Assembly: GCF_016595245.1 (NCBI RefSeq)
Contig: NZ_JAENHM010000021.1
Span: 1-64,000 of the forward strand
DNA length: 64,000 bases
Source of the DNA: Azospirillum endophyticum
GTDB taxonomy: Bacteria > Pseudomonadota > Alphaproteobacteria > Azospirillales > Azospirillaceae
Direction of reading: 5' to 3'
The translations under genes and the position numbers were made by a program. The notes under the pieces were generated by a model that was given only the letters and a program-made list of their open reading frames with translations, ran no database searches and was not told the origin of the DNA. How positions within the stretch are numbered: the stretch's first letter is position 1; every line of letters starts with the position of its first letter. Below, in pieces: positions 1 through 12,274 of this stretch.

Positions 1-44
1 GGTACTGCGTCTTAAGACGTGGGAGAGTAGGTCGCCGCCAGGTC
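1..44 (+). rRNA. rrf: 5S ribosomal RNA, 3' end only
   Basis: The first 44 bases match the conserved 3' third of bacterial 5S rRNA, with the helix around CTGCGTCTTAAGACGTGG followed by GAGAGTAGGTCGCCGCCAGG. The gene runs off the left edge, so 16S and 23S should lie upstream. An initiator tRNA about 80 bases downstream fits the usual alphaproteobacterial rRNA operon order. The exact 3' end is estimated from where the conserved sequence stops. Confidence 0.88.
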
Positions 45-122
45 ACTTAGGCTCAAGAGACGCTCCATACACGAAGCTCATGCTTGCATCTTCACTGTCC
101 ATCATCTCACATCAGGAACATC

Positions 123-199
<77 letters not shown>

Positions 200-208
200 G
201 ATCGACAA

Positions 209-243
209 GAAGCCCGCCTCCGTAAGGAGCGCGGGCTTTTCGC
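209..243 (+). terminator. Rho-independent terminator of the rRNA operon
   Basis: A GC-rich stem (AGCCCGC paired with GCGGGCT, with CTCC/GGAG pairing inside) is followed directly by TTTT. It begins about 10 bases after the tRNA CCA end, so it closes the rRNA-tRNA transcript. Confidence 0.85.
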
Positions 244-353
244 TATGGGAAATTGCCTGATCGATACCCGCACCATCCGACTGATCCGCTTGTCTAGGAA
301 CCGAAGGGCGGCTTGCGTCCGCCCCGCTCAAGACAAGGACAGTCGTGACTTCC

Positions 354-545
354 ATGCTCGACTGCCCGATCGTCGGCGGTGGCCCCGCCGGACTGACTGC
401 CGCCATCCATTATCTGGCTCGCCACCGTCGGCCGGCGCTGGTGGTCGATGAGGCGAAGAGCCGCTGCACCCGGATCCCGACCTCCCACACTCTCGCAGGC
501 TTCACCGGCGGTATTCGCGGCACCGACCTGCTGGCCCGCAGACAT
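354..545 (+). pseudogene. Fragment of a thioredoxin-reductase-like flavoprotein
   Basis: About 63 residues read like the N-terminus of a small TrxB-type FAD/NAD(P)-dependent oxidoreductase: a dinucleotide-binding loop GGGPAG in the first 15 residues, an acidic end to the second strand (VVDE), and a region like the usual SH..GF.GGI.G..LL segment. After about position 545 the frame continues as arginine-rich out-of-frame translation with no flavoprotein character, and rodZ begins at 709. The disulfide motif and C-terminal half are missing. The gene therefore looks truncated by deletion. A GTG at 345 could also be the original start. Confidence 0.55.
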
Positions 546-708
546 CCCCGCACCCACTTGTCACGACCCGCATTCTCTGGGCTGCGGTCATTGCGGTTGC
601 GCCGCAGGGGCGGCATGTCGTACCCATTCCGCAAGCTGCGTCCACACGGATGCCCCCGCCGCGCATGCCGTCCCGTGTGCGCGCAAGTTGCGAGCAGATG
701 GCGAGCCC

Positions 709-1977
709 ATGGCCAAGCGCAAGGTTTTCGACGATTTCGATCCGGCCCAGTCCGGTCCCTCCGTCTCCGAGACTCTGCGCGCGACGCGCATGGCGCATGG
801 CTATGACCTGCGTGACGTCGCGACGATGCTGCGTATCCGCTACCCCTATCTGCTGGCGATCGAAGAAGGGCGGTATCAGGAGCTGCCGGGCAGCACCTAT
901 GCCATCGGCTTCCTGCGCTCCTACGCGGAATGCCTTGGATTGGACCCGGACGCGGTCGCCACGCGATACAAGGAGGAGGCGGCGGGCACCGTCCGCCGTC
1001 AGGAGCTGTATCTGCCGACGCCGGCCGCCGAAGGGCGCGCGTCGGGTGGAACGCTGTTGCTCGGCACGCTGGTGCTGGCCGGCATCGTCTATGGCGGCTG
1101 GTATTATCTTTCCGCCACCGATCGCTCCATGGCGGACCTCGTGCCGACCTTGCCGGACCGGCTGGTTTCGCTGCTGGACGGCGTGCCCGCCAAACCAGCC
1201 GAGCAGGTGGCTGAGCAGCCCGCCGCTGCGCCGCAATCAGGTGCCGCACCTTCGGTGCCGGCGGCCACATCCGCTCCCCAGGCGAACCCGACCCCGGTCA
1301 ACCCGTCTTCGGTCAACCCGGCTCAGAACGGTTCCGCGCCCGGATCGTCCACAACGGCGGTGCCCACCGGTGCGGCGCCTTCCGCCCCGTCGTCATCAGC
1401 CGCGGGCAAGCCGGCGCAGCCCGCCACGCCCGCACCGGCCACCCCACCGAACGGCGCGGCCAAGCCGCCGGTAACCGCGGCGGCCCCCTCCGTGCTGCCG
1501 CCCCCGGCCCAGTCGCCGCTGCCGTCCGCCAACGCGCCGACCACAAACCAGACGGGCGGGCAGGGGATCGTCAATGTGCCGGCCCCGCCGGCCGAGGATG
1601 ACGACGAGGCTTCGCCGCAGGAACCGACCCCGTTGAACGCCGCGGCATCTCCGCCGGCCGCTCCTGCCGCGCCTGCGGCGACGGTACCGGCCAACGGCAA
1701 GGTCTATGGCACGTTGAATACCAATGCGAAGCTGATCCTGAAGGCGACGCAGGAAAGCTGGCTGCAGGTGCGCGACGGCAGCGAGATCGTCTTCACGCGC
1801 GTGCTGAAGCCGGGCGACACCTTCCGCGTTCCCGACAAGCCGAACGTGAAGATCCGGACCGGCAATGCCGGCGGTCTGGTGGTGATGGCCGACGGCGGTG
1901 AAAGCCCGCCGCTGGGGTCCGTCGGACAGGTTCTGCGCGATGTCGCCATCGACGGTCACGGAGTGGTGCGGCGCTGA
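709..1977 (+). CDS. rodZ: RodZ-like cytoskeletal/cell-shape protein (HTH, membrane anchor, DUF4115)
   Basis: This 422-residue protein has the RodZ layout. A cytoplasmic helix-turn-helix of the HTH_25 type lies at about residues 19-90 (SETLRATR, then AIGFLRSYAECLGLD), followed by one membrane span at about 112-134. A long Pro/Ala/Ser-rich linker covers about 165-320, and a C-terminal DUF4115-like beta domain contains ESWLQVRDG and LKPGD. RodZ family proteins link MreB to the envelope and help set rod shape. The ATG at 709 (MAKRKVFDD) is chosen because the HTH starts soon after and upstream codons in the same frame look non-coding. It precedes ispG, a common proteobacterial arrangement. The linker is unusually proline-rich. 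Confidence 0.82.
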   Translation: MAKRKVFDDFDPAQSGPSVSETLRATRMAHGYDLRDVATMLRIRYPYLLAIEEGRYQELPGSTYAIGFLRSYAECLGLDPDAVATRYKEEAAGTVRRQELYLPTPAAEGRASGGTLLLGTLVLAGIVYGGWYYLSATDRSMADLVPTLPDRLVSLLDGVPAKPAEQVAEQPAAAPQSGAAPSVPAATSAPQANPTPVNPSSVNPAQNGSAPGSSTTAVPTGAAPSAPSSSAAGKPAQPATPAPATPPNGAAKPPVTAAAPSVLPPPAQSPLPSANAPTTNQTGGQGIVNVPAPPAEDDDEASPQEPTPLNAAASPPAAPAAPAATVPANGKVYGTLNTNAKLILKATQESWLQVRDGSEIVFTRVLKPGDTFRVPDKPNVKIRTGNAGGLVVMADGGESPPLGSVGQVLRDVAIDGHGVVRR

Positions 1978-2133
1978 AACCGGGCGGGCGGGCGCCGGCA
2001 GTCATGCATCGACAGCGCCCCACCACCCCCCTCCCTTGAATCCCGGGCGCCGCAGCGCACTTCTGGCCTGACGCCGGCTGCGCTAGGATGCGGCACCCGG
2101 CACCGCTTTTCGCTGTCCAGAGGCTGACCTGAG

Positions 2134-3294
2134 ATGACCGTGCGCGCCTACCGCCAGATCCTTCGCCGCAAATCGCGCCAGATTCGCGTCGGCAACGTGC
2201 TTGTCGGCGGCGATGCGCCGATCTCGGTCCAAACCATGACCAACACGCCGACCACCGACGTGAAGGCGACGGTGGAGCAGATCCAGGCGGCCGAGCGCGT
2301 GGGTGTGGACATCGTCCGCGTCTCCTGCCCCGACCGCGACTCGGCGCTGGCGCTGAAGGACATCGTGCGCCAAGTGAAGGTGCCGATCGTCGCCGACATC
2401 CATTTCCACTACAAGCGCGCCATCGAAGCGGCGGAGAGCGGGGCCGCCTGCCTGCGCATCAACCCCGGCAACATCGGCTCGGCCGAGCGGGTGCGCGAGG
2501 TGGTGAAGGCCGCCAAGGACCATGGCTGTTCGATGCGCATCGGCGTCAATGCCGGCTCGCTGGAACAGGATCTGCTGGAGAAATACGGCGAGCCCTGCCC
2601 GGAAGCGATGGTCGAAAGCGCGTTGAACCATGCGAAGATCCTGGAAGACAACGATTTCCGCGAGTTCAAGATCTCGGTGAAGGCCTCCGACGCCTTCCTG
2701 GCCGTCGCCGCCTACCAGGGTTTGGCCGAGGCCTGCGATTATCCGCTGCACATCGGCATCACCGAGGCGGGCGGCCTGCGCGCCGGGACGGTGAAGTCGT
2801 CCATCGGGCTCGGCATGCTGCTGTGGTCGGGCATCGGCGACACGCTGCGGGTCTCGCTGTCGGCCGACCCGTCGGAAGAGGTGCTGGTCGGCTACGATAT
2901 CCTCAAGTCGCTGGGCCTGCGCCGCCGCGGCGTCACGGTGATCTCCTGTCCCAGCTGCGCGCGGCAGAACTTCAACGTCATCAAGACGGTGGAAGTGCTG
3001 GAACAGAAGCTTGCCCACATCACCACCCCGCTGACCCTGTCGGTGATCGGCTGCGTCGTGAACGGCCCGGGCGAGGCGCGGGAGACCGACATCGGCCTCA
3101 CCGGCGGCGGCAACAACACCCATCAGGTCTATCTGTCCGGCGTCACCGACCACCGGTTGAAGGACCAGGACATCGTCCAGCATCTGGTCGGGCTGGTCGA
3201 GAAGAAGGCCGCCGAGATCGAAGCGGCGAAGGCCGCGGCGGAAGCCGAGGCCATCCCGGAAACCACGCGAGACGTGGCTCCCGCCGCGGAGTAA
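2134..3294 (+). CDS. ispG: 4-hydroxy-3-methylbut-2-enyl diphosphate synthase
   Basis: IspG (GcpE) performs the penultimate step of the MEP isoprenoid pathway, reductively converting methylerythritol cyclodiphosphate to HMBPP with a [4Fe-4S] cluster. The 386-residue protein is full length. The three cluster cysteines are visible at about 272 and 275 (SCPSC) and 307 ([10 protein letters not shown]), with the conserved Glu shortly after. N-terminal TIM-barrel motifs such as [14 protein letters not shown] and LRINPGN are intact. It lies downstream of rodZ and about 40 bp upstream of the glutamyl-tRNA reductase gene. The alanine/glutamate-rich last 30 residues are probably a disordered tail. Confidence 0.96.
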   Translation: MTVRAYRQILRRKSRQIRVGNVLVGGDAPISVQTMTNTPTTDVKATVEQIQAAERVGVDIVRVSCPDRDSALALKDIVRQVKVPIVADIHFHYKRAIEAAESGAACLRINPGNIGSAERVREVVKAAKDHGCSMRIGVNAGSLEQDLLEKYGEPCPEAMVESALNHAKILEDNDFREFKISVKASDAFLAVAAYQGLAEACDYPLHIGITEAGGLRAGTVKSSIGLGMLLWSGIGDTLRVSLSADPSEEVLVGYDILKSLGLRRRGVTVISCPSCARQNFNVIKTVEVLEQKLAHITTPLTLSVIGCVVNGPGEARETDIGLTGGGNNTHQVYLSGVTDHRLKDQDIVQHLVGLVEKKAAEIEAAKAAAEAEAIPETTRDVAPAAE

Positions 3295-3331
3295 GCTGCC
3301 CGGAATTCGGGCAGGGACAGCGACCCTAGGC

Positions 3332-4652
3332 GTGACCACCACCTCCTACCTCGTCATCGGCGCCAGCCACCGGACCTGTTCCGGCGCCGTCCGCGACCGC
3401 CTGTCCACCGAGGAGGCGGAAGTGGCGGGCATGCTGGACCGGCTGCGTGCCGCAGGGGTGGGGCAGGCGCTTTGGCTCAGCACCTGCGACAGGGTCGAGG
3501 TGCAGGCGGTCCACGAGCGTCCGAACGAGGCGGCCCTGGCGATCGCCGAGGTGATGGCCGACCGCGCCGGTCTGCCCACCGCCGATCTGGCGCCGCAGCT
3601 CTACACCCGCACCGGCATCGACGCGGTGCGCCACCTGTTCGCGGTGGCCTGCTCGCTCGACAGCCAGATCGTCGGAGAACCGCATATCCTGGGCCAGCTG
3701 AAGGCCGCCCATCGCGATGCCGCCGGTGCCGGGCTGACGGGGCCGGAGTTGGAGGCCGAACTCCAGGCCGCCTATGCCGCCGCCAAGCGGGTCCGCAGCG
3801 AAACGCCGATCGCGGAGGGGGCCACCTCGCTGGCCGCCGCCGCCATCCAGGTGGCGCGCGACCTGCACGGCGACATCAAGCGTTGCGGCGCCCTCCTGGT
3901 CGGCTTGGGCGACATGGGCGCCCTGGTGCTGGAGGGGTTGCGCGAGGCCGGACTGCCGCGGCTGACGGTGGCGGCGCCGGTGGATCGGCGGGCGGAAGCG
4001 GCGGCGCGGCGGCTGGACGGGCATTTCGCCCCCTGGACCGATCTGGAGGCGGCGATGACCGGCGCCGATATCCTGGTGACCGCGGCCGGTCTCGGGCGCT
4101 ATATCCTGACTGCCCCGATGATGGAGGCGGTGTTGAAGCGCCGCCGCCGTCGGCCGGTCTTCGTGGTCGATGCCGCCATCCCGGCGGATGTCGATCCGGC
4201 GGTGGCGGGCATGGACGGCGCCTTCGTCTATGACCTGGGCGATCTGGAGCGGGTGGCGCTGAAGGGGCGCGTCGGGCGCGAGGCGGCGACCCAGGCGGCC
4301 TGGACGATCGTGGACGAGGCGGTGGCCGCCTTCGCCCGCGACCGTGCCGAACGTGCGGCGGTGCCTGCCGTGGCGGCCCTGCGCAGCCATTTCGAAGCGG
4401 AGCGGCGGCGCCTGCTGGCCGGGCACGCCGATCTGGACGCGGCGTCGGCGACGCGGCTGCTGGTCAACCGGCTGCTGCATGCCCCGTCGGAGGCTTTGCG
4501 GGGACTGGCTGCCGACGGCAGCGGCGAGGGGCTGGCCGAGCGGGCTGCGGCCGAACGGCTGATGTTCCGCCTGTTCGGGCTGGATAGGATCGGGCTGGAC
4601 AGGCTGTCCGGCACGGCGGTGGAAGAGACTGAACGGGATAAGGACGAGCGAC

Positions 4653-4678
<26 letters not shown>
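3332..4678 (+). CDS. hemA: Glutamyl-tRNA reductase
   Basis: This 448-residue protein matches the C5-pathway enzyme that reduces Glu-tRNA(Glu) to glutamate-1-semialdehyde for heme synthesis. The nucleophilic Cys is at residue 52 in LSTCDRVE (the usual motif is LSTCNRTE). Other signatures are [14 protein letters not shown], an NADP-binding VGLGDMG, and the C-terminal dimerisation helix with [16 protein letters not shown]. The start is GTG at 3332, about 37 bp after ispG. The 3' end overlaps prfA by 26 bp, which suggests coupled translation, an arrangement also common in bacteria that rely on this pathway. The Asn to Asp and Thr to Val changes next to the catalytic Cys are unusual. Many alphaproteobacteria use ALA synthase instead. 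Confidence 0.88.
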
Positions 4679-5738
<1,060 letters not shown>

Positions 5739-5758
5739 TTGCCTTAGCGATGCAACGC

Positions 5759-6157
5759 CTAATCCCCTCCCCCGCCCAGCGGGGGAGGATCAGGGTGGGG
5801 GCGAGTGTCCGCATCTCTTGGCCCTCCCAAAGCCTCCAGAACGCTGGTCACCACCCCTTCGGGATTGCGAAGAACATCATTGTTCCAGAACCTTAGAATC
5901 CGCCATCCGCGCTCCATCAGGAACGCCGTGCGCGCTTCATCATAGCTGGAGTCCGCATGCTGCCCGCCATCGACCTCAACCGCGACGCAGACCTCGAGGC
6001 ACGCGAAATCAAGGATGTAGGGAGGGATCGGATGCTGCCGTCGGAACCGCCAGCCGCCAAGCTGACAATTACGCAGGTACTGCCACAGGCGGCGTTCGGC
6101 CTCGGTCGGCAACGTGCGCATGCCGCGGGCGCGCTTTTTGAGAATGGGGTCGCGCAT
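5759..6157 (-). CDS. DUF559 (Vsr/restriction-fold) endonuclease-like protein
   Basis: This 132-residue protein matches DUF559, a PD-(D/E)XK-like family related to very-short-patch endonucleases. Visible motifs are LPTEAERRLWQYLR, FRRQHPIPPYILDFAC, VAVEVDGGQH and GWRILRFWNNDVLRN. The likely active-site acids and base are D in ILDF and the E of VEVDG. The ATG at 6157 starts the conserved part. The gene is antisense to prfA and prmC and sits between them. Its last codons, including the PHPDPPPLGGGGD tail, are encoded by a repeat that recurs inverted upstream of its start. That supports insertion as a cassette. Biological role unknown. Confidence 0.8.
   Translation of the reverse strand: MRDPILKKRARGMRTLPTEAERRLWQYLRNCQLGGWRFRRQHPIPPYILDFACLEVCVAVEVDGGQHADSSYDEARTAFLMERGWRILRFWNNDVLRNPEGVVTSVLEALGGPRDADTRPHPDPPPLGGGGD
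5762..5800. repeat. Inverted repeat flanking the DUF559 gene, copy 1
   Basis: These 39 bp form, in reverse complement, a near-identical copy (37 of 39) of 6188-6226. The core CCTCCCCCGCCCAGCGGGGGAGG is itself palindromic. The DUF559 stop codon lies at its left edge and the protein's last residues are translated from it. Confidence 0.8.
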
Positions 6158-6187
6158 CGGGTGAGTGCATATGTGTGCAGGGCTTGT

Positions 6188-6226
6188 CCCCACCCTAACC
6201 CTCCCCCGCTGGGCGGGGGAGGGGAT
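6188..6226. repeat. Inverted repeat flanking the DUF559 gene, copy 2
   Basis: Partner of 5762-5800 in opposite orientation with two mismatches over 39 bp. It lies about 30 bp upstream of the DUF559 start and about 30 bp upstream of prmC. Each copy can fold into a GC hairpin with a short loop. Confidence 0.8.
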
Positions 6227-6255
6227 GAGTTGTCGCGGGAGAGGGGAGTATATCC

Positions 6256-7104
6256 ATGAACCTCCGCACCCTGCGCGTGCAGGCCGAGGCGCGTCTGCGC
6301 GAGGCCGGCATCGACACGCCGGAACTCGACGCCCGCTATCTGCTGGAACATGCGCTGACCCTGACCCGCACCGACTTCGCCACCAAGGCGGAAGCAACCG
6401 TCCCCGACGCCGATGCCGCCCGCGCCCTGGCGCTGGTCGAACGGCGCGCGGCGCGCGAGCCGGTGGGGCGCATCCTGGGGCATAGGGAGTTCTGGACCAT
6501 CGACCTCACCCTCAACCCCGACACGCTGGAGCCGCGGCCGGACACCGAGACCGTGGTGGAGGCGGTGCTGGCGGCGGTCCCCGACCGCAAGGCCGCCCTG
6601 CGCCTGCTCGATCTCGGGACCGGGACGGGGTGCATCCTGCTGGCGCTGCTGTCGGAACTGCCGAACGCCACCGGTCTCGGCGTCGACCTCAGCCCCCTGG
6701 CGGTCGAAGGGGCGGCCGGCAATGCCGAACGCAACGAGCTGGCGGAACGCGCCCGATTCCGGACCGGCGACTGGGCCGAGGGAATTCAGGAGCGTTTCGA
6801 CATTGTGGTCTCCAATCCGCCCTACATCCCCAGTGCCGAGATCGCCGGGCTGGAGCCGGAAGTGCGGGAGCATGACCCATTGCGGGCGCTGGACGGCGGA
6901 CCGGACGGGCTGGAGCCTTATCGCATCATCGCCGCCGAACTGCCGCGCCTGCTGGTCGCCGGCGGGCTGGCCGCCTTCGAGGTCGGGCAGGGTCAGGCGG
7001 AGGATGTGGTGGCACTGGTGGAGGCGCAGGGGCTGGGGGAGACGGCGATCCTGTGTGACCTCGGTGGGGTAAAGCGCTGCGTGCGAGCCCGGAAGGGACT
7101 GTAA
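6256..7104 (+). CDS. prmC: Release factor glutamine N5-methyltransferase
   Basis: PrmC methylates the glutamine of the GGQ motif of RF1 and RF2, using S-adenosylmethionine. The 282-residue protein has the N-terminal helical domain that docks the factor, the GHREFW motif, and the SAM-binding LDLGTGTGCI. The substrate-binding NPPY is at residues 187-190, followed by YIPSAEI and the REHDPLRALDGGPDGL stretch typical of this family. The ATG at 6256 follows an A/G-rich GGGAGAGGGGAG sequence. In most related genomes prfA and prmC are adjacent. Here the DUF559 cassette separates them. Confidence 0.95.
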   Translation: MNLRTLRVQAEARLREAGIDTPELDARYLLEHALTLTRTDFATKAEATVPDADAARALALVERRAAREPVGRILGHREFWTIDLTLNPDTLEPRPDTETVVEAVLAAVPDRKAALRLLDLGTGTGCILLALLSELPNATGLGVDLSPLAVEGAAGNAERNELAERARFRTGDWAEGIQERFDIVVSNPPYIPSAEIAGLEPEVREHDPLRALDGGPDGLEPYRIIAAELPRLLVAGGLAAFEVGQGQAEDVVALVEAQGLGETAILCDLGGVKRCVRARKGL

Positions 7105-7387
7105 GGCGGGTGCTCCTCCAAAAAAACGGTTGGATCGGCCGGCTTTGACGGGTAGTGTGCGGTACACGACCGCGAACCTACGGCCTGCGGAGCAAGAATC
7201 TCGGATGGTTTTCTGCCGAGCGCTGACCGCCATGGCCTGCCGCACGCGATGCGGACGCGTCGTTTGAACCCCGTGAGCGACCCATGGAAATCGTCCATGG
7301 CGTGCTTGGTGGCCGGGCCGGAAGGCCGGATGGCCGCCGGAGCGTTCCGGGGACTGCGCTTCTCTTGCATGGGGCCTTAAGAGCCGA
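7105..7387. other. Intergenic region between prmC and the DUF4167 gene
   Basis: 283 bp with no convincing gene. A run of seven A residues (AAAAAAACGG) lies shortly after prmC, and a small inverted repeat GTGTGCGGTACAC lies near 7156. Reading frames here have no recognisable protein character. It probably carries the promoter of the DUF4167 gene, but I cannot place the boxes with confidence. Confidence 0.4.
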
Positions 7388-7834
7388 ATGAGACAGGGAC
7401 CGAACTCCAGGCGTTCGCGTGGTCGTGGCAACAGCGGCGGCGGGGGCAGCGGCGGCAGCGGCGGAGGTGGGGGCGGCAGCGCCGGCGCCGGCCGGCGCCA
7501 GAACGTTCCGCTGCGCCACCAGACCTTCGACAGCAACGGCCCCGACGTCCGCATCCGCGGCAATGCGTGGCAGGTGCAGGAAAAATATCAGGCGCTGGCC
7601 CGCGACGCGATGTCGTCCGGCGACCGCGTGCAGGCGGAAAACTACCTGCAGCATGCGGAGCATTACCTCCGCATCATCAACCAGATCCAGGAATCGGAAA
7701 ACCGCCAGCGCGGTGGCCAGCCCATCAGCGGGCACGGCCATCAGCCGCAACCCTCCCTGCACGGCGGCGATGACGACGACTCCGCCGCCGAGGACGAGAC
7801 GGACGGCGAGGAGCGGACGGCCGTCAACGCCTGA
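7388..7834 (+). CDS. DUF4167 domain-containing protein
   Basis: A 148-residue protein of the alphaproteobacterial DUF4167 family. The N-terminus (about 1-38) is extremely glycine- and arginine-rich, RGG-like and probably disordered. The conserved core at about 39-100 contains DVRIRGNAWQVQEKY, ARDAMSSGDRVQAENYLQHAEHY and LRIINQIQ. The C-terminus is acidic. The charged RGG-like start suggests RNA or DNA binding, but no function is established. Its place after prfA/prmC and before clpB recurs in related bacteria as far as I recall. Confidence 0.85.
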   Translation: MRQGPNSRRSRGRGNSGGGGSGGSGGGGGGSAGAGRRQNVPLRHQTFDSNGPDVRIRGNAWQVQEKYQALARDAMSSGDRVQAENYLQHAEHYLRIINQIQESENRQRGGQPISGHGHQPQPSLHGGDDDDSAAEDETDGEERTAVNA

Positions 7835-7844
7835 TCCCCGATGC

Positions 7845-8621
7845 TCAATCGAACGGCGTGACCGGGTCGCCCATTGCGATCCGGCCGCCGCCGGTCACCC
7901 GGGCGCGCAGCAGGATTTGGCTGTGGCCATAGCCGCGATCCATGATGGTCGGCAGGCTGATATCGGCAATGCCGGTATCCGGGTTGACGTCGTTGCCGGG
8001 CGTGCAGTCCAGCGCCTCCACCACCTCCAGCGTCGCGCTCCCCACGGTCAGCTTGCGGCCGACCCAGCCGCGTTCCGCCCAGGGATCAATGCCGCCATCG
8101 ACGCCACCGAACAGCAGGTTGGCGCGCAGGCGGCGGGGATCGACCGGCTGCTTGGCGATCCGCTCTTCCAGATCGCGCAAACTGGCGAGGTTCAGCAGCG
8201 TGATCGACGGCTCCTCGCTGTTGCCGAAAGCGCCGTGCCGCGCCTCGACCAAGCGGGGCATGCCGGGGACGATGCCGGCCAGATAGGCGGCGAAGAACTG
8301 TTCGAGCAGCGTGCGGCCCATCGGCTGGTCCAGCCGGCCGCGCGAGACCTGCCGCCCGCCCCGGCGGATCACCAGAGCCCGCGTCACCTCGTCGAACTCC
8401 GTCTGCAAGGCCGCCAGCTTTTCCGTGCGGTCCAGCGTGAAGAAGTCCGATGGCAGACGCCATCCTTCCGTTTCCGCATCCAGTGCCGCCGGGCCGTGCA
8501 GCAACCCGTAACGGCGGTCGAGCGGGATCGCCTGACCGGCGGTCAGGTCGGTGGCGGGAAGGTCCTGGCCGCTCATGCCCTTGACGGGGTAGCGGCGGAT
8601 GGCGGTCAGTGTGGCGTTCAT
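7845..8621 (-). CDS. MOSC domain-containing protein
   Basis: A 258-residue protein with the MOSC N-terminal beta-barrel (AIRRYPVKGMSGQ, then LDRRYGLLHG) and a C-terminal MOSC domain containing NLASLRDLEERI, RRLRANLLFGG and the cysteine-bearing LDCTPGNDVNPDTG. The family includes YcbX/YiiM-like and MOCO sulfurase-related proteins that carry sulfur or act with molybdenum cofactor, for example in N-hydroxylated base detoxification. The ATG at 8621 is chosen over an in-frame TTG at 8633, since the conserved barrel begins at once. Convergent with the DUF4167 gene, 10 bp away. The substrate cannot be told from sequence. Confidence 0.82.
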   Translation of the reverse strand: MNATLTAIRRYPVKGMSGQDLPATDLTAGQAIPLDRRYGLLHGPAALDAETEGWRLPSDFFTLDRTEKLAALQTEFDEVTRALVIRRGGRQVSRGRLDQPMGRTLLEQFFAAYLAGIVPGMPRLVEARHGAFGNSEEPSITLLNLASLRDLEERIAKQPVDPRRLRANLLFGGVDGGIDPWAERGWVGRKLTVGSATLEVVEALDCTPGNDVNPDTGIADISLPTIMDRGYGHSQILLRARVTGGGRIAMGDPVTPFD

Positions 8622-8762
8622 TGCACTGCACAATGAAAGGGCCGGAGCATCCCTGTCAACCGATGCGGTGCCCGTTTCTCACGCTGTGGCGAGGGGGGCG
8701 GCAAGGGTCGTGGCGGGTTGGATTGTCCGGACCGCCTGCTCCACCCCCGTGATCTGGTGCCG

Positions 8763-9314
8763 CTACCAGCGTTCGGCGACCGGCCGCCGGCCGAGAAATT
8801 CCTCCAGCCGCCGCCCGGTGGCCGGCGACAGCCCCGCCGGCAGCCGGTCGAGCGGGAAGAACCGGGTTTCCACGATCTCCACCCCGTCGGGTCTCGGGCT
8901 GCCGCTCCAGCCGCGCACGACGAAGACCGCCACATGGTCGCTCGCCCCGTTGCGGAAGCGGGCATAGATGCCGAATGGCTGAGCGGGACGGTCGGCGATC
9001 AGCCCGACTTCCTCCCGCACCTCGCGCCGCATGGCGTCGACCAGCGTCTCTCCCCGCCCGACACCGCCGCCCGGCAGGTGCCAGCCGTCGACATAGCTGT
9101 GCCGGATCAGCAGGACGCGGGGAACCGCCGGGTCCGACTCGTCCAGGATGATCGCCCGCACCCCCATGGTCAGCGGACGCGCCACCCGGTGCCAAGCCCC
9201 GCGCAGGCTCCAGGCGAGACGGAGCAGGCGGGCCGTCAGGGTGCGGGGCATCGGTTGGTCGACGGGCACGGGCTTCGTGCTGGTGCGGGAACCGGAGGCG
9301 GCCAGATCGGTCAT
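8763..9314 (-). CDS. Nudix hydrolase
   Basis: A 183-residue Nudix protein. The catalytic box GX5EX7REUXEEXGU is complete in GGVGRGETLVDAMRREVREE followed by VGL. These enzymes cleave nucleoside-diphosphate-linked compounds using Mg2+ bound by the paired glutamates. The preceding RVLLIRHSYVDGWHLPGG is typical of the dNTP/ADP-ribose-like class, but the substrate is not predictable. About 45 residues precede the Nudix fold and contain a basic helix. ATG 9314 is chosen as the first Met giving a sensible N-terminus. It is divergent from clpB. Confidence 0.85.
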   Translation of the reverse strand: MTDLAASGSRTSTKPVPVDQPMPRTLTARLLRLAWSLRGAWHRVARPLTMGVRAIILDESDPAVPRVLLIRHSYVDGWHLPGGGVGRGETLVDAMRREVREEVGLIADRPAQPFGIYARFRNGASDHVAVFVVRGWSGSPRPDGVEIVETRFFPLDRLPAGLSPATGRRLEEFLGRRPVAERW

Positions 9315-9495
9315 GGTGAAATCCGGAACGGGGAACCATCGAAGGCGGGATGGCGGCAGTCTAGCGGTGGGAAGCAGGGGTGGTGTAGGGGGCAATCGGC
9401 GGGTCGCGCGCTACCCCTTTTTCCCGGTCCTAGGCGGTCTGGTGGGGGAGGCCATGGCCGGGGTTCTCCCCCGATAACCTTTCTGCACGGATGGT

Positions 9496-9528
9496 CTTGC
9501 ATGGCCTGCCGCCTTGCCTACATCTTCG
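9496..9528 (+). promoter_or_regulatory. Candidate RpoH (heat-shock sigma) promoter of clpB
   Basis: CTTG at 9496-9499, a 17-bp spacer, then CCTACATCTTCG at 9517-9528. This fits the alphaproteobacterial RpoH pattern CTTG-N17-CYTATNTNNG with a single mismatch in the -10 part. It lies about 85 bp upstream of the clpB ATG, on the right strand. ClpB is a classical RpoH target. Confidence 0.55.
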
Positions 9529-9612
9529 GCAGCATCCTTGCGGATCGCACAGTTACGTGGATCGGATCGACCGGGCTGCCTCGCGGACGGTCGATAGGAG
9601 AAGGGGAGCATC

Positions 9613-12216
<2,604 letters not shown>

Positions 12217-12224
12217 GGGTATGC

Positions 12225-12264
12225 CCGGACCATTCCCCTCTCCATGGAGAGGGGAATGGTCCGG
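12225..12264. terminator. Perfect 40-bp palindrome between clpB and the GST gene
   Basis: Positions 12225-12264 are a perfect palindrome with two 20-bp arms and no spacer, centred on CCATGG. The arms contain CCGGACCATTCCCCTCTC. It starts 8 bp after the clpB stop and ends 10 bp before the convergent GST stop. It probably forms a transcription-ending hairpin for both genes, though there is no strict T-run. Confidence 0.7.
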
Positions 12265-12274
12265 CGATTTCTTA

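Noticed and set aside
345..806. Reading the flavoprotein fragment as a 153-codon gene
   Set aside because: The flavoprotein character ends near 545. The rest is arginine-rich and overlaps the start of rodZ in another frame.
2083..3342. A 419-codon minus-strand reading frame antisense to ispG
   Set aside because: It mirrors a full-length ispG with all cluster cysteines and has Asp/His/Arg-rich composition typical of antisense frames in GC-rich DNA.
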